Below, piece by piece: positions 21,122 to 28,737 of a DNA stretch of 64,000 bases (its first letter is position 1; each line of letters begins with the position of its first letter). The stretch is from Variovorax sp. PAMC28562 (lineage in GTDB: Bacteria > Pseudomonadota > Gammaproteobacteria > Burkholderiales > Burkholderiaceae_C). The notes beneath the pieces are model-generated. The model had not been told where the DNA came from, searched no databases, and saw only the letters and a program-made list of their open reading frames with translations. The DNA lies in the NCBI RefSeq assembly GCF_014303735.1, contig NZ_CP060296.1:1-64000 (forward strand), in the 5' to 3' direction. The translations under genes and the position numbers were made by a program.

Positions 21122-21507
21122 CACATGCAACGCTCACCACTTGGCACGAGTTGGTCAAGACTCGCAACACCAAAGGGCTGAAGGATCTGCTGGCAGACGA
21201 CGTCGTTTTCTACTCGCCCGTGGTGCACACGCCGCAAGCCGGCAAGGCGGTCACGGCGCAGTACCTGTCCGCCGCCTTTCACGTGTTCTTCAACGAAACG
21301 TTCCGCTACGTCCGCGAACTTGTCGGACCGAGCGATGCAGTGCTGGAGTTCGAGGTGAACATCGATGGCATCGCGGTCAACGGCGTCGACATGATCAAGT
21401 GGAACAACGAAGGAAAGATCGTCGAGTTCAAAGTGATGCTGCGACCACTCAAGGCGATCAACTTGATCCACCAGAAGATGGGCGTCCTGCTGCAGGCGAA
21501 GCAATAG
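21118..21507 (+). CDS. NTF2-like / SnoaL-type protein
   Basis: This encodes 129 residues starting at ATG 21118, which overlaps the previous stop by four bases. The pattern WHELVKTRNTKGLKDLLADD, then VVFYSPVVHTPQAGKAV, then beta strands ending in GKIVEFKVMLRPLKAI, is the cone-shaped NTF2/SnoaL fold. Such proteins are small-molecule isomerases, hydrolases or binding proteins; no catalytic set can be assigned here. There is no signal peptide, so it is cytoplasmic. It is coupled to the DUF4345 gene and ends 25 bases before pbpC. Confidence 0.8.
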   Translation: MTHATLTTWHELVKTRNTKGLKDLLADDVVFYSPVVHTPQAGKAVTAQYLSAAFHVFFNETFRYVRELVGPSDAVLEFEVNIDGIAVNGVDMIKWNNEGKIVEFKVMLRPLKAINLIHQKMGVLLQAKQ

Positions 21508-21532
21508 CCACCAAATACCCGTCCGGCTTCAC

Positions 21533-23758
21533 ATGCGCGCCACCATCGCCAGACCGCTCGCTGCGCTGCTGTGCATGTTGGCGGCAGTCACAACGGCCGC
21601 TGCGGTCCCCACCTTCGATGCAGTGAAGCGCGACTTCCGCTCATCCGACGTCGCCGTGCTCGATCGCCATGGCGAACTGCTGCAACGGGTGCGCATCGAT
21701 CCGACCGTGCGGCGCGGGCAATGGATCGACCTGGACGCCGTATCGCCCGCCCTTCGTACCGCGATGGTGCTGAGCGAAGACAAGCGCTTCTACGAACACA
21801 GCGGTGTCGACTGGCGCGCGGCATCGTCGGCCGCATGGGGCAATCTGTGGAACACGAAAACGCGCGGCGCCTCGACGATCACCATGCAACTGGCCGGCTT
21901 GCTCGACGACGACTTGCGGCGCGCGAGCGGCGGCCGCAGCTTCTCTCAGAAGGTCGGGCAGACGGTGGCTGCGGCGCAGTTGGAACGCAGTTGGCGCAAA
22001 GACCAGGTGCTGGAGGCGTACCTCAACACCGTGCCATTCCGCGGCGAAATCGTCGGGATCGATGCGCTCTCGCGCACGCTGTTCGGCAAGGCGCCGCACG
22101 GGCTCGATGCGCGCGAGGCGGCAGTGGCGGCGGCTTTGGTGCGAGCACCCAATGCGAAGCCGGCGGTGGTCGCGCAGCGGGCTTGCGAGGTACTGCGCGT
22201 GATGGAGCCGGAGCGAAGCAAGTCGGATTGCGAAGCGATGGACATGTTCGCGAGCGCGGCGTTGCAGAAGCGGGCGTTCGATTCGAACGAGGGGATTGCG
22301 CCGCATCTGGCGCGGCGGGTTTTGAGGGAGCGGGAGAAAGACGAAATTTCCACCACCTTGCGGGCGCCGTTGCAGCGCTTTGCGCTCGCCTCGCTACAAC
22401 GCCACCTGCGCGAACTGCGCGGACGCCATGTCGAAGACGGCGCACTCGTCGTGCTCGACAACGCGAACGGTGATGTGCTCGCATGGGTCGGCTCGTCGGG
22501 TGTATTGAGCCAGGCAGCGGAGGTCGATGGCGTGACAGCGCAGCGGCAGCCGGGTTCGACCTTGAAGCCGCTGCTCTATGCCGAAGCGTTGGCCGAGCGG
22601 CGGCTCACCGCAGCATCGCTGCTCGATGATTCATCGGCACAGATCAACACGGCCGGCGGGCTCTACATCCCGCAGAACTACGACCGGCAATTCAAGGGGC
22701 CGGTGTCGGTGCGCACCGCGCTGGCTGCATCGCTCAACGTGCCGGCAGTGCGCACGCTGGTCATGGTGTCGCCGGCAGCCTTCGCTCGGCAACTGCGTGC
22801 CGCGGGCGTGCCGTTGAAGCAGAGCGGCGACTATTACGGGTACAGCCTGGCGTTGGGGAGTGCGGAGGTGTCGTTGCTGGCGTTGACCAATGGGTATCGG
22901 ACGTTGGCGAACGGGGGGCGGTTCGGGGAGACGCGAGTCGTTGCGGGGCTGTCGCCATCCCTGCCTTCCCCCAGCGGGGGAAGGAGCAAAACAGAAGAGA
23001 TGCAAGTCGTGCGCGCGGTCGATGCGGGTGCGGCCTTTATCGTGGGGGACATCCTTTCCGACGCCAATGCGCGGGCGCGCACCTTCGGGCTCGACAGCAT
23101 CCTGTCGACGCGCTTCTGGACCGCCGTCAAGACCGGCACCAGCAAGGACATGCGAGACAACTGGGCACTAGGCTGGTCCGAGCGCTACACCGTCGGCGTA
23201 TGGGTCGGCAACGCGAGCGGCGCGCCGATGTGGGACGTGAGCGGCACCAGCGGCGCGGCGCCGGTGTGGGCCGAGGTGATGCGCTTCCTCCATGCCAACG
23301 AACCGAGTCGCGCGCCGACGCCACCGACCGGGCTCGTTCGCACGCATGTGACTTTTGGCAGCGGCAACGACGGCGGGCTGCTCGAAGCGGCACGCGACGA
23401 GTGGTTTCTGCAAGGCACCGAGCAGGCCGAATTCGCGCTCGACTCGGTCCCCGGAAAGTCGCAACGCGACGGCGCTTCGGCGCGCATCACGTCACCGTCG
23501 AACGGCACCATCATCGCGCTCGACCCGGACATCCCACCGAACCGCCAGCGCGTGCGCTTCGAGAGCGGCGCGGGCGACCGCGCGGGACTGCGCTGGCAGA
23601 TCGACGGCAACCCTTTTGCGCGCGGCGCCAGCGCGCAATGGTTGCCTTGGCCGGGACGACACGCCATTCAATTGGTCGATGCGGCCGGCGCGATACAAGA
23701 CGAAATCAAGCTCGAAGTACGCGGCGCCGGCGTCGTTTCACCCGCACCCAAACGCTGA
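21533..23758 (+). CDS. pbpC: Penicillin-binding protein 1C
   Basis: This 741-residue bifunctional wall synthase starts with a hydrophobic N-terminal segment. The GT51 transglycosylase domain has EDKRFYEHSGVDWRA (first catalytic Glu near residue 82), STITMQLAG and LNTVPFRGEIVGID. The transpeptidase domain has the SxxK motif S342-T-L-K345, SLNVPAVRTL, and KTGTS at K533. A BiPBP_C domain (PF06832) ends the protein, from about residue 640. PBP1c is linked in many bacteria to alpha-2-macroglobulin, supporting wall repair after protease attack; here that gene lies upstream. The linker between SxN and KTG motifs contains an unusual Pro/Ser/Gly stretch encoded by a perfect palindrome (22964-22984). 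Confidence 0.95.
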   Translation: MRATIARPLAALLCMLAAVTTAAAVPTFDAVKRDFRSSDVAVLDRHGELLQRVRIDPTVRRGQWIDLDAVSPALRTAMVLSEDKRFYEHSGVDWRAASSAAWGNLWNTKTRGASTITMQLAGLLDDDLRRASGGRSFSQKVGQTVAAAQLERSWRKDQVLEAYLNTVPFRGEIVGIDALSRTLFGKAPHGLDAREAAVAAALVRAPNAKPAVVAQRACEVLRVMEPERSKSDCEAMDMFASAALQKRAFDSNEGIAPHLARRVLREREKDEISTTLRAPLQRFALASLQRHLRELRGRHVEDGALVVLDNANGDVLAWVGSSGVLSQAAEVDGVTAQRQPGSTLKPLLYAEALAERRLTAASLLDDSSAQINTAGGLYIPQNYDRQFKGPVSVRTALAASLNVPAVRTLVMVSPAAFARQLRAAGVPLKQSGDYYGYSLALGSAEVSLLALTNGYRTLANGGRFGETRVVAGLSPSLPSPSGGRSKTEEMQVVRAVDAGAAFIVGDILSDANARARTFGLDSILSTRFWTAVKTGTSKDMRDNWALGWSERYTVGVWVGNASGAPMWDVSGTSGAAPVWAEVMRFLHANEPSRAPTPPTGLVRTHVTFGSGNDGGLLEAARDEWFLQGTEQAEFALDSVPGKSQRDGASARITSPSNGTIIALDPDIPPNRQRVRFESGAGDRAGLRWQIDGNPFARGASAQWLPWPGRHAIQLVDAAGAIQDEIKLEVRGAGVVSPAPKR
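22964..22984. repeat. Perfect 9-bp inverted repeat inside pbpC
   Basis: CCTTCCCCC and GGGGGAAGG flank the three bases AGC. The element lies within the reading frame and encodes part of the non-conserved linker LSPSLPSPSGGRSKTEE. It looks like a dispersed intergenic palindromic repeat that has landed in a gene without breaking the frame. That origin is inference. Confidence 0.7.
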
Positions 23759-23820
23759 GCCGCTGCAGTGCCCGGGCCACCGTCCGGACGGACTTCGTCG
23801 CGTGCGCTTTAATCGAAGCA

Positions 23821-25086
23821 ATGAGTTCCGTCGACCTGCTGATCGATGCCGAGTGCGACAACGCACCGGCACCATCCCCCACCCCTGCCATCACCCGCTC
23901 CAGTCGCTTGCTGCTCGGCCTCAGCGTCGTGCTGATCGCGTTCAACCTGCGACCGGTGTTCGCGAGCCTCTCGGTGGTGCTGCCCGAGATCATCGCTGCC
24001 ACCGGCTTGTCGTCCACCGCAGCGAGCTTGCTGACGACCTTGCCCGTGGTCTGCCTCGGCGTCTTCGCGCCGTTGGCGCCATCGCTGGGCCGCCGCTTCG
24101 GCACCGAGCGAACGCTGCTCGGCTGCATGGCGCTGATCTTTGTCGGCACCTTGCTGCGCGGCAGCGGCAGTGTCGGGCTGCTGTTCGTCGCATCGGCCAT
24201 CGCGGCCGCCGGCATTGCAGTGTCGAACGTGCTGCTGTCGGGCCTGGTCAAGCGCGACTTCGCAAAGCAGGCCGCGCTGATGATGGGCCTTTACACCATG
24301 GCGGTCTGTGGCGGTGCCGCTGCCGCGGCCGGCTTCACCGTGCCGCTCGAACATGCCATGGGCGGCGGATGGACCTGGGCGCTGGCGATGTGGGCCGTGC
24401 CGGCCGGCGTGGTCACCCTGCTGTGGGCGCCGCAAGCATGGTCGCTGGCTCCAGTCGCCAGCGAAGCTGCCTACACCGTGCGTGGCCTGTGGCGCGACAA
24501 GCTGGCGTGGCAGGTCACTTTCTTCATGGGACTGCAATCGGCTCTCGCGTACATCGTCATGAGCTGGCTCGCGCCAATCCTGAGGGAGCGTGGCCTTGGC
24601 GATGCGGCAGCAGGCTACGTTCTGTCGCTGTCGATCATCACGCAGGTGATCACCTGCCTCGTCGTGCCGGCCATCGCAGTCAAGTTCCGCAATCAGGTCG
24701 GCGTGGCCGTGGTGCTGGCCGTGCTCATCGTCGCGGCCATGCTGGGCTGCCTGCTGGCGCCGCTGTCGGGCATCTGGGTCTGGGCCGTGCTGCTCGGCAT
24801 TGCGCAAGGCGGCTCATTTGCACTGGCGTTGACCTTCATCGTGCTGCGCTCGCCCGATGCACATGTGGCGGCGCACCTGTCGGGCATGGCGCAAGGCGTG
24901 GGCTATGTGGTCGCGGCCCTCGGCCCGCTGCTGGTGGGTCTGCTGCGCGGGTGGACCGGTGGGTTCGCGGCGGCGGCGTGGCTGTTCGTGGGGCTCGGCG
25001 TGGCGCTGGTGGTGGCCGGGCTGGGTGCGGGTCGCACGCTGCATGTGGGGGCGGTGACGGTGCCCGCGCTGGGCGGCAGTCGCTAG
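23821..25086 (+). CDS. MFS transporter, CynX/NimT-like
   Basis: This 421-residue permease starts at ATG 23821; the frame upstream overlaps pbpC and is not coding. After a 30-residue soluble N-terminus come twelve predicted membrane helices. The start of helix 1, LLLGLSVVLIAFNLRPVFAS, with NLRP, is the hallmark of the CynX/NimT (cyanate or nitroimidazole permease) branch of the major facilitator superfamily. The helix 2-3 loop has GRRFGTERTLL. Substrate is unknown; family members export or import small organic ions. A cyanase gene is 23 kb away, too far to argue for cyanate. A hairpin lies downstream (25179-25217). Confidence 0.82.
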   Translation: MSSVDLLIDAECDNAPAPSPTPAITRSSRLLLGLSVVLIAFNLRPVFASLSVVLPEIIAATGLSSTAASLLTTLPVVCLGVFAPLAPSLGRRFGTERTLLGCMALIFVGTLLRGSGSVGLLFVASAIAAAGIAVSNVLLSGLVKRDFAKQAALMMGLYTMAVCGGAAAAAGFTVPLEHAMGGGWTWALAMWAVPAGVVTLLWAPQAWSLAPVASEAAYTVRGLWRDKLAWQVTFFMGLQSALAYIVMSWLAPILRERGLGDAAAGYVLSLSIITQVITCLVVPAIAVKFRNQVGVAVVLAVLIVAAMLGCLLAPLSGIWVWAVLLGIAQGGSFALALTFIVLRSPDAHVAAHLSGMAQGVGYVVAALGPLLVGLLRGWTGGFAAAAWLFVGLGVALVVAGLGAGRTLHVGAVTVPALGGSR

Positions 25087-25178
25087 AGCGCGGTGTGGGT
25101 GTCGATACCGGCGATTTTTTAAGAATCGGCTGGGCGTTGCTTTGAAGCGTATGGCCGCTATGGGCATTGCACTGAAGT

Positions 25179-25217
25179 CGGCCCGCATGCGCTATGGCGC
25201 GCTGCAGGTGCGGGCCG
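25179..25217 (+). terminator. Strong hairpin after the MFS gene
   Basis: CGGCCCGCA (25179-25187) and TGCGGGCCG (25209-25217) form a perfect 9-bp stem with a 21-base loop, followed by TTTGGG. It lies about 93 bases after the MFS stop and just before the cobalamin promoter. The T tract is poor, so termination is plausible but not certain. Confidence 0.4.
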
Positions 25218-25247
25218 TTTGGGTGAGGTCACCAAGGCAGGCTCCCC

Positions 25248-25253
25248 TATAAT
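25248..25253 (+). promoter_or_regulatory. Candidate -10 box of the cobalamin operon
   Basis: A perfect TATAAT sits directly before the 5' edge of the riboswitch, so transcription would start near 25260, where the aptamer begins. A -35 match at standard spacing is weak (AGGTCA, 17 bases upstream). Confidence 0.55.
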
Positions 25254-25257
25254 TTAA

Positions 25258-25492
25258 CGGTTGGTGCTCGCTTTGGTTTTCAGGTCAAAGCAGTTCAACG
25301 GGAATCAGGATGGGATGCTGTGTATGTCTGAGTGGACACGCTTCGGCGCCCGAACCTGAGCTGCCCCCGCAACGGTAAGCGGACGCAAGCCCAGTGCTTG
25401 CAGCTCGTATTAAGTGCCCACTAGGTGAACGCCGCGCAAGCGACGGCCCGGGAAGGGAATACGGGTCGTCTTCGCCAGCCCGGATACCGGCC
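25258..25492 (+). promoter_or_regulatory. Cobalamin (AdoCbl) riboswitch
   Basis: The region begins with GGTTGGTGC, carries the strongly conserved core GCTGCCCCCGCAACGGTAAG (25360-25379), then a GCCCACTAGG box near 25418, and ends with GGAAGG ... CCAGCCCGGATACCGGCC (to 25492). This order is that of the cobalamin riboswitch. It precedes a 17-kb cobalamin synthesis operon, so binding of adenosylcobalamin should lower its expression. The 5' edge is set by the first conserved bases and the nearby TATAAT. Confidence 0.92.
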
Positions 25493-25500
25493 AATGAGGT

Positions 25501-25524
25501 GGCGCGTCATGCGAATGATGCGCC
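25501..25524 (+). promoter_or_regulatory. Hairpin with GNRA loop directly after the riboswitch
   Basis: GGCGCGTCAT and ATGATGCGCC pair over 10 bases with one G-T wobble around the loop GCGA, a GNRA tetraloop. It starts 8 bases after the aptamer. No U tract follows, so it may be part of the expression platform or a stabilising stem rather than a terminator. From here to the cobB start (25703) I see no gene. Confidence 0.5.
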
Positions 25525-25702
25525 TTGCGGTGCATGCCTGCGGGGAAGCGGGCGAGCATGTCCAGTGCGGTGTTTCCATCATCATTCATTTCCCTTTCAG
25601 GTCGCTTGAGGTGACGCTGCTCCGCCAGTTTGTGGGCGATGGCGACGCCATGCATCTACGCAGGGTCCGAAACGCTGTCCCCGTCCAAACGGAGGTCACG
25701 GG

Positions 25703-27016
25703 ATGAGCGCAGCCACTGCCGTGTCCTGCCGCGCACTGATGATCACTGCCCCGGCTTCGGGCCAAGGCAAGACCACGGTCACCGCCGCGCTGGCGCACTG
25801 GCACCGCAGCCGAGGCCGCCGCGTGCGGGTGTTTAAAACCGGCCCAGACTTTCTCGACCCCATGGTGCTGGAGTGCGCCAGCGGCGCGCCAGTGCAGCAG
25901 CTCGACCTGTGGATGGGTGGCGAAGCGCACTGCGCTGAATTGCTCTACGACGCCGCCATTCAGGCCGATCTAATTCTGGTCGAAGGCGTGATGGGTTTGC
26001 ATGACGGGACGCCGTCGAGTGCCGATCTCGCATTGCGTTTCGGCCTGCCGCTGTTGGCCGTGATCGATGCCTCGGCGATGGCGCAAACCTTCGGTGCCGT
26101 GGCGCACGGGCTCGCCACTTACAGAGCCGGCCTGCAACTGACCGGCGTGCTGGCCAACCGAGTCGGCAGCTCGAGCCATGCGCAGATGTTGCGGGAAAGC
26201 TTGCCTGCCGGCATGACTTGGTATGGCACGCTGCCGCGTGGCGGAAACTACGGTTTGCCCGCGCGTCACTTAGGGCTGGTGCAGGCTGCAGAAGTCGGTG
26301 ACATGGCCGAGCGGATTGCAGCTGCCGCACGGGCGCTCGGCGAGAACGGGGAGTTGCCCATCCCGCCGGTTGTTCAATTCGAGGCACCGCTCGCCTCGGA
26401 CAATCTAGCGCTGCCGGCACTGCTGAGCGGCACCACCATTGCCATTGCGCGAGACGCTGCCTTTTCATTTCTATACCCCGCTAATCTCGATACCCTGCGT
26501 GCCTTGGGCGCACGGCTGTGCTTCTTCTCGCCGTTAGCCAACGAGCCGGTGCCGACTGCAGCTCAAGCGCTGTACCTGCCCGGCGGTTATCCGGAATTGC
26601 ACTTGCAGGCATTGGCGAACAACACCGTCACGCGCCAATCCGTCCATGCACACCACGCTGCTGGCCGGCCCCTGGTCGCAGAGTGCGGCGGCATGCTGGC
26701 ACTGCTGGAGACGCTCAGCGACAAGGCAGGCCACAGCTCGCCGATGATGGGCCTGCTGCCCGGCCAGGGCGTCATGACCGATAGGCTCGTCAACCTCGGC
26801 ATGCACAGCCTGATGCTGCCTCAAGGCCAGGTGCGTGGCCATACCTTCCACCATGGACGCATTGCGACAACGTTGCCGGCCACGCTGCACACCGTGGCTC
26901 AGCGCCAGCAGGGTCGGGCCGAAGCCGTGTTCCACCAAGGCCGCTTGTTCGCTTCGTTCATGCACCTGTACTTTCCGAGCAACCCACTGGCCATCGCCGC
27001 GATGTTCAAGCCATGA
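25703..27016 (+). CDS. cobB: Hydrogenobyrinic/cobyrinic acid a,c-diamide synthase
   Basis: This 437-residue enzyme amidates the a and c side chains of hydrogenobyrinate using glutamine and ATP. The N-terminal synthetase domain has the P-loop ITAPASGQGKTTVTAAL and DLILVEGVMGLHDG. The C-terminal glutamine amidotransferase domain has LPGGYPELHLQALANN and VAECGGMLALLE with the nucleophilic Cys. A GGAGG ribosome-binding site lies 7 bases before the ATG. It is the first gene after the cobalamin riboswitch and its stop overlaps cobO in ATGA. In the aerobic pathway its product is the substrate of the CobN-containing chelatase encoded next. Confidence 0.95.
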   Translation: MSAATAVSCRALMITAPASGQGKTTVTAALAHWHRSRGRRVRVFKTGPDFLDPMVLECASGAPVQQLDLWMGGEAHCAELLYDAAIQADLILVEGVMGLHDGTPSSADLALRFGLPLLAVIDASAMAQTFGAVAHGLATYRAGLQLTGVLANRVGSSSHAQMLRESLPAGMTWYGTLPRGGNYGLPARHLGLVQAAEVGDMAERIAAAARALGENGELPIPPVVQFEAPLASDNLALPALLSGTTIAIARDAAFSFLYPANLDTLRALGARLCFFSPLANEPVPTAAQALYLPGGYPELHLQALANNTVTRQSVHAHHAAGRPLVAECGGMLALLETLSDKAGHSSPMMGLLPGQGVMTDRLVNLGMHSLMLPQGQVRGHTFHHGRIATTLPATLHTVAQRQQGRAEAVFHQGRLFASFMHLYFPSNPLAIAAMFKP

Positions 27017-27600
27017 CCTTGTCCGCAATGTCCACCGAGCGAGCACTGCAGCCCTTGCCCGACACCCAACCACCACAGGGTGCGTCGCACGGCCGCGTCA
27101 CCGTGCACACCGGCCCCGGCAAAGGCAAGAGCACAGCCGCGTTCGGGCTCGCGCTGCGCGCTGCCGGCCAAGGCGAAACAGTCAAGATCTACCAGTTCAT
27201 GAAAGTGCCCACGGCGCGCTTTGGCGAGCACCGCTTATTCGAGCAACTGGGCATGCCTATCGAAGGTCTGGGCGACGGCTTTAGCTGGAAGAGCCGCGAC
27301 TTGGAACATTCGGCCGAACTCGCGCGCGCGGGTTGGGCCCGTGCCGAGGCCACAGTGCGAGCCGGCGCGCACTCCCTGGTGGTGCTCGACGAAATCATGT
27401 ATCCGCTGCGCTATGGCTGGATGTCGCTCGACCCGGTACTGGCCTGCCTGCGTGAGCGCCCATCGCATGTGCATGTGGTGCTCACTGGCCGCAATGCGCC
27501 GCAGGAAATGATCGATATCGCCGATTCAGTGACCGAAATGGCATTGATCAAACACCACTTCAAGGCAGGTGTGCCGGCACAACGCGGCATCGAGGACTAG
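27013..27600 (+). CDS. cobO: Cob(I)yrinic acid a,c-diamide adenosyltransferase
   Basis: This 195-residue protein of the BtuR/CobO/CobP type transfers the adenosyl group from ATP to the cobalt of cob(I)yrinate diamide. The P-loop is HTGPGKGKSTAAFGLALRA (about residues 32-50), followed by KIYQFMK and LVVLDEIMYPLRYGW, and the C-terminal HHFKAGVPAQRGIED is the family ending. The ATG overlaps the cobB stop by four bases. A second ATG at 27028 is possible, since the first 30 residues lie outside the conserved domain. Confidence 0.95.
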   Translation: MTLSAMSTERALQPLPDTQPPQGASHGRVTVHTGPGKGKSTAAFGLALRAAGQGETVKIYQFMKVPTARFGEHRLFEQLGMPIEGLGDGFSWKSRDLEHSAELARAGWARAEATVRAGAHSLVVLDEIMYPLRYGWMSLDPVLACLRERPSHVHVVLTGRNAPQEMIDIADSVTEMALIKHHFKAGVPAQRGIED

Positions 27601-27657
27601 TCACTTCGTCGCTTGCCTGACTTCTCTACGCTCACTCAGCCCATCCAGGAATCGACC

Positions 27658-28719
27658 ATGCAATCCCGCAAGATCCCCGCCACCATCGTCACGGGTTTTC
27701 TCGGCAGTGGCAAGACCACTCTGCTGCGTCACCTGCTGCAAAACGCCCAAGGCCTGCGCATCGCAGTGATCGTCAACGAGTTCGGCGAGCTAGGCATCGA
27801 CGGCGAATTGCTGAAAGGCTGCGGCATCGGTTGCGACGAGACCGGCGCGCCCAACGGCCAGTTGTTCGAATTGGCCAACGGGTGCTTGTGCTGCACCGTG
27901 CAGGAAGAGTTTGCCCCGGTGATGGAGCAGCTTGCAGCGCGCCGCGACCAGATCGACTACCTGGTGATCGAGACCTCGGGCCTGGCGTTGCCCAAGCCGC
28001 TGGTACAGGCCTTCCAGTGGCCCGCGTTGCGCAACGCCTTCACCGTCGATGCCGTGATCGCGGTGGTGGATGCGCCTGCCGTGGCGGCCGGCCGCTTCGC
28101 CGACGATCCGGTGGCGGTCGATGCCCAGCGCCGCGCCGACGACAACCTGGACCACGACTCGCCATTGCACGAGTTGTTCGAAGACCAGCTTGCCACCGCC
28201 GACCTGGTGATCGTGCACAAGACCGACGGCATGGACACTGCCGCGCTGGCCGGCGTCGAAGCTGCCATCCGCCTGGAAACCGCACCGGGCGTGAAGCTGC
28301 TGCATGCGCAGCATGGCCGCATCGACCTGGGCGTGTTGCTGGGCCTGGAGCGTGCGGTCGAAGACGTGATCGACCAGCGCAAGACGCACCATGACGCGGA
28401 AGAAGACCATGACCACGATGCCTTCGATTCCGTCTCGGTGAGTTTGCAGGTGCTCGATCGGGCGCGGCTGCTGACGGTGCTGCAAGACCTGGTCGAACGC
28501 CACGAGATCTACCGCGTCAAGGGATTTGTCTCGCTGCCCGGTGCGGCCATGCGACTGGTGATTCAGGGCGTGGGCACGCGCTTCGACAGTTACTTCGACC
28601 GGGCGTGGCGCGGCGACGAGATGCGCCAGTCGCGCCTGGTGCTGATCGGCGCCGGTCTGGACGCTGCAGTGCTGCAGGCCGAACTGGACCGCGACCTGTC
28701 GGCCAGCGTTCATTCCTGA
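27658..28719 (+). CDS. cobW: CobW-family GTPase / metallochaperone
   Basis: This encodes 353 residues from ATG 27658, which has AGGA 10 bases upstream; a TTG further up (27613) is less likely. The G3E GTPase domain has Walker A TGFLGSGKTTLLRH, the metal-binding CxCC motif in ANGCLCCTVQEEF, and VIVHKTDGMD for guanine recognition. A His/Asp-rich linker (HHDAEEDHDHD) precedes the C-terminal CobW_C domain. CobW proteins are thought to deliver cobalt to the chelatase, and the gene sits directly before cobN. An exact role is inferred from family and context. Confidence 0.93.
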   Translation: MQSRKIPATIVTGFLGSGKTTLLRHLLQNAQGLRIAVIVNEFGELGIDGELLKGCGIGCDETGAPNGQLFELANGCLCCTVQEEFAPVMEQLAARRDQIDYLVIETSGLALPKPLVQAFQWPALRNAFTVDAVIAVVDAPAVAAGRFADDPVAVDAQRRADDNLDHDSPLHELFEDQLATADLVIVHKTDGMDTAALAGVEAAIRLETAPGVKLLHAQHGRIDLGVLLGLERAVEDVIDQRKTHHDAEEDHDHDAFDSVSVSLQVLDRARLLTVLQDLVERHEIYRVKGFVSLPGAAMRLVIQGVGTRFDSYFDRAWRGDEMRQSRLVLIGAGLDAAVLQAELDRDLSASVHS

Positions 28720-28737
28720 AATCACCCAAGGACTCTC

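Noticed and set aside
23821..25086. Naming the MFS permease cynX because cynS is in the window
   Set aside because: The two genes are 23 kb apart with the cobalamin operon and island between; the family name alone does not show cyanate transport.
25087..25257. tRNA or small RNA gene between the MFS gene and the riboswitch
   Set aside because: There is a strong hairpin but no cloverleaf, anticodon arm or CCA end.
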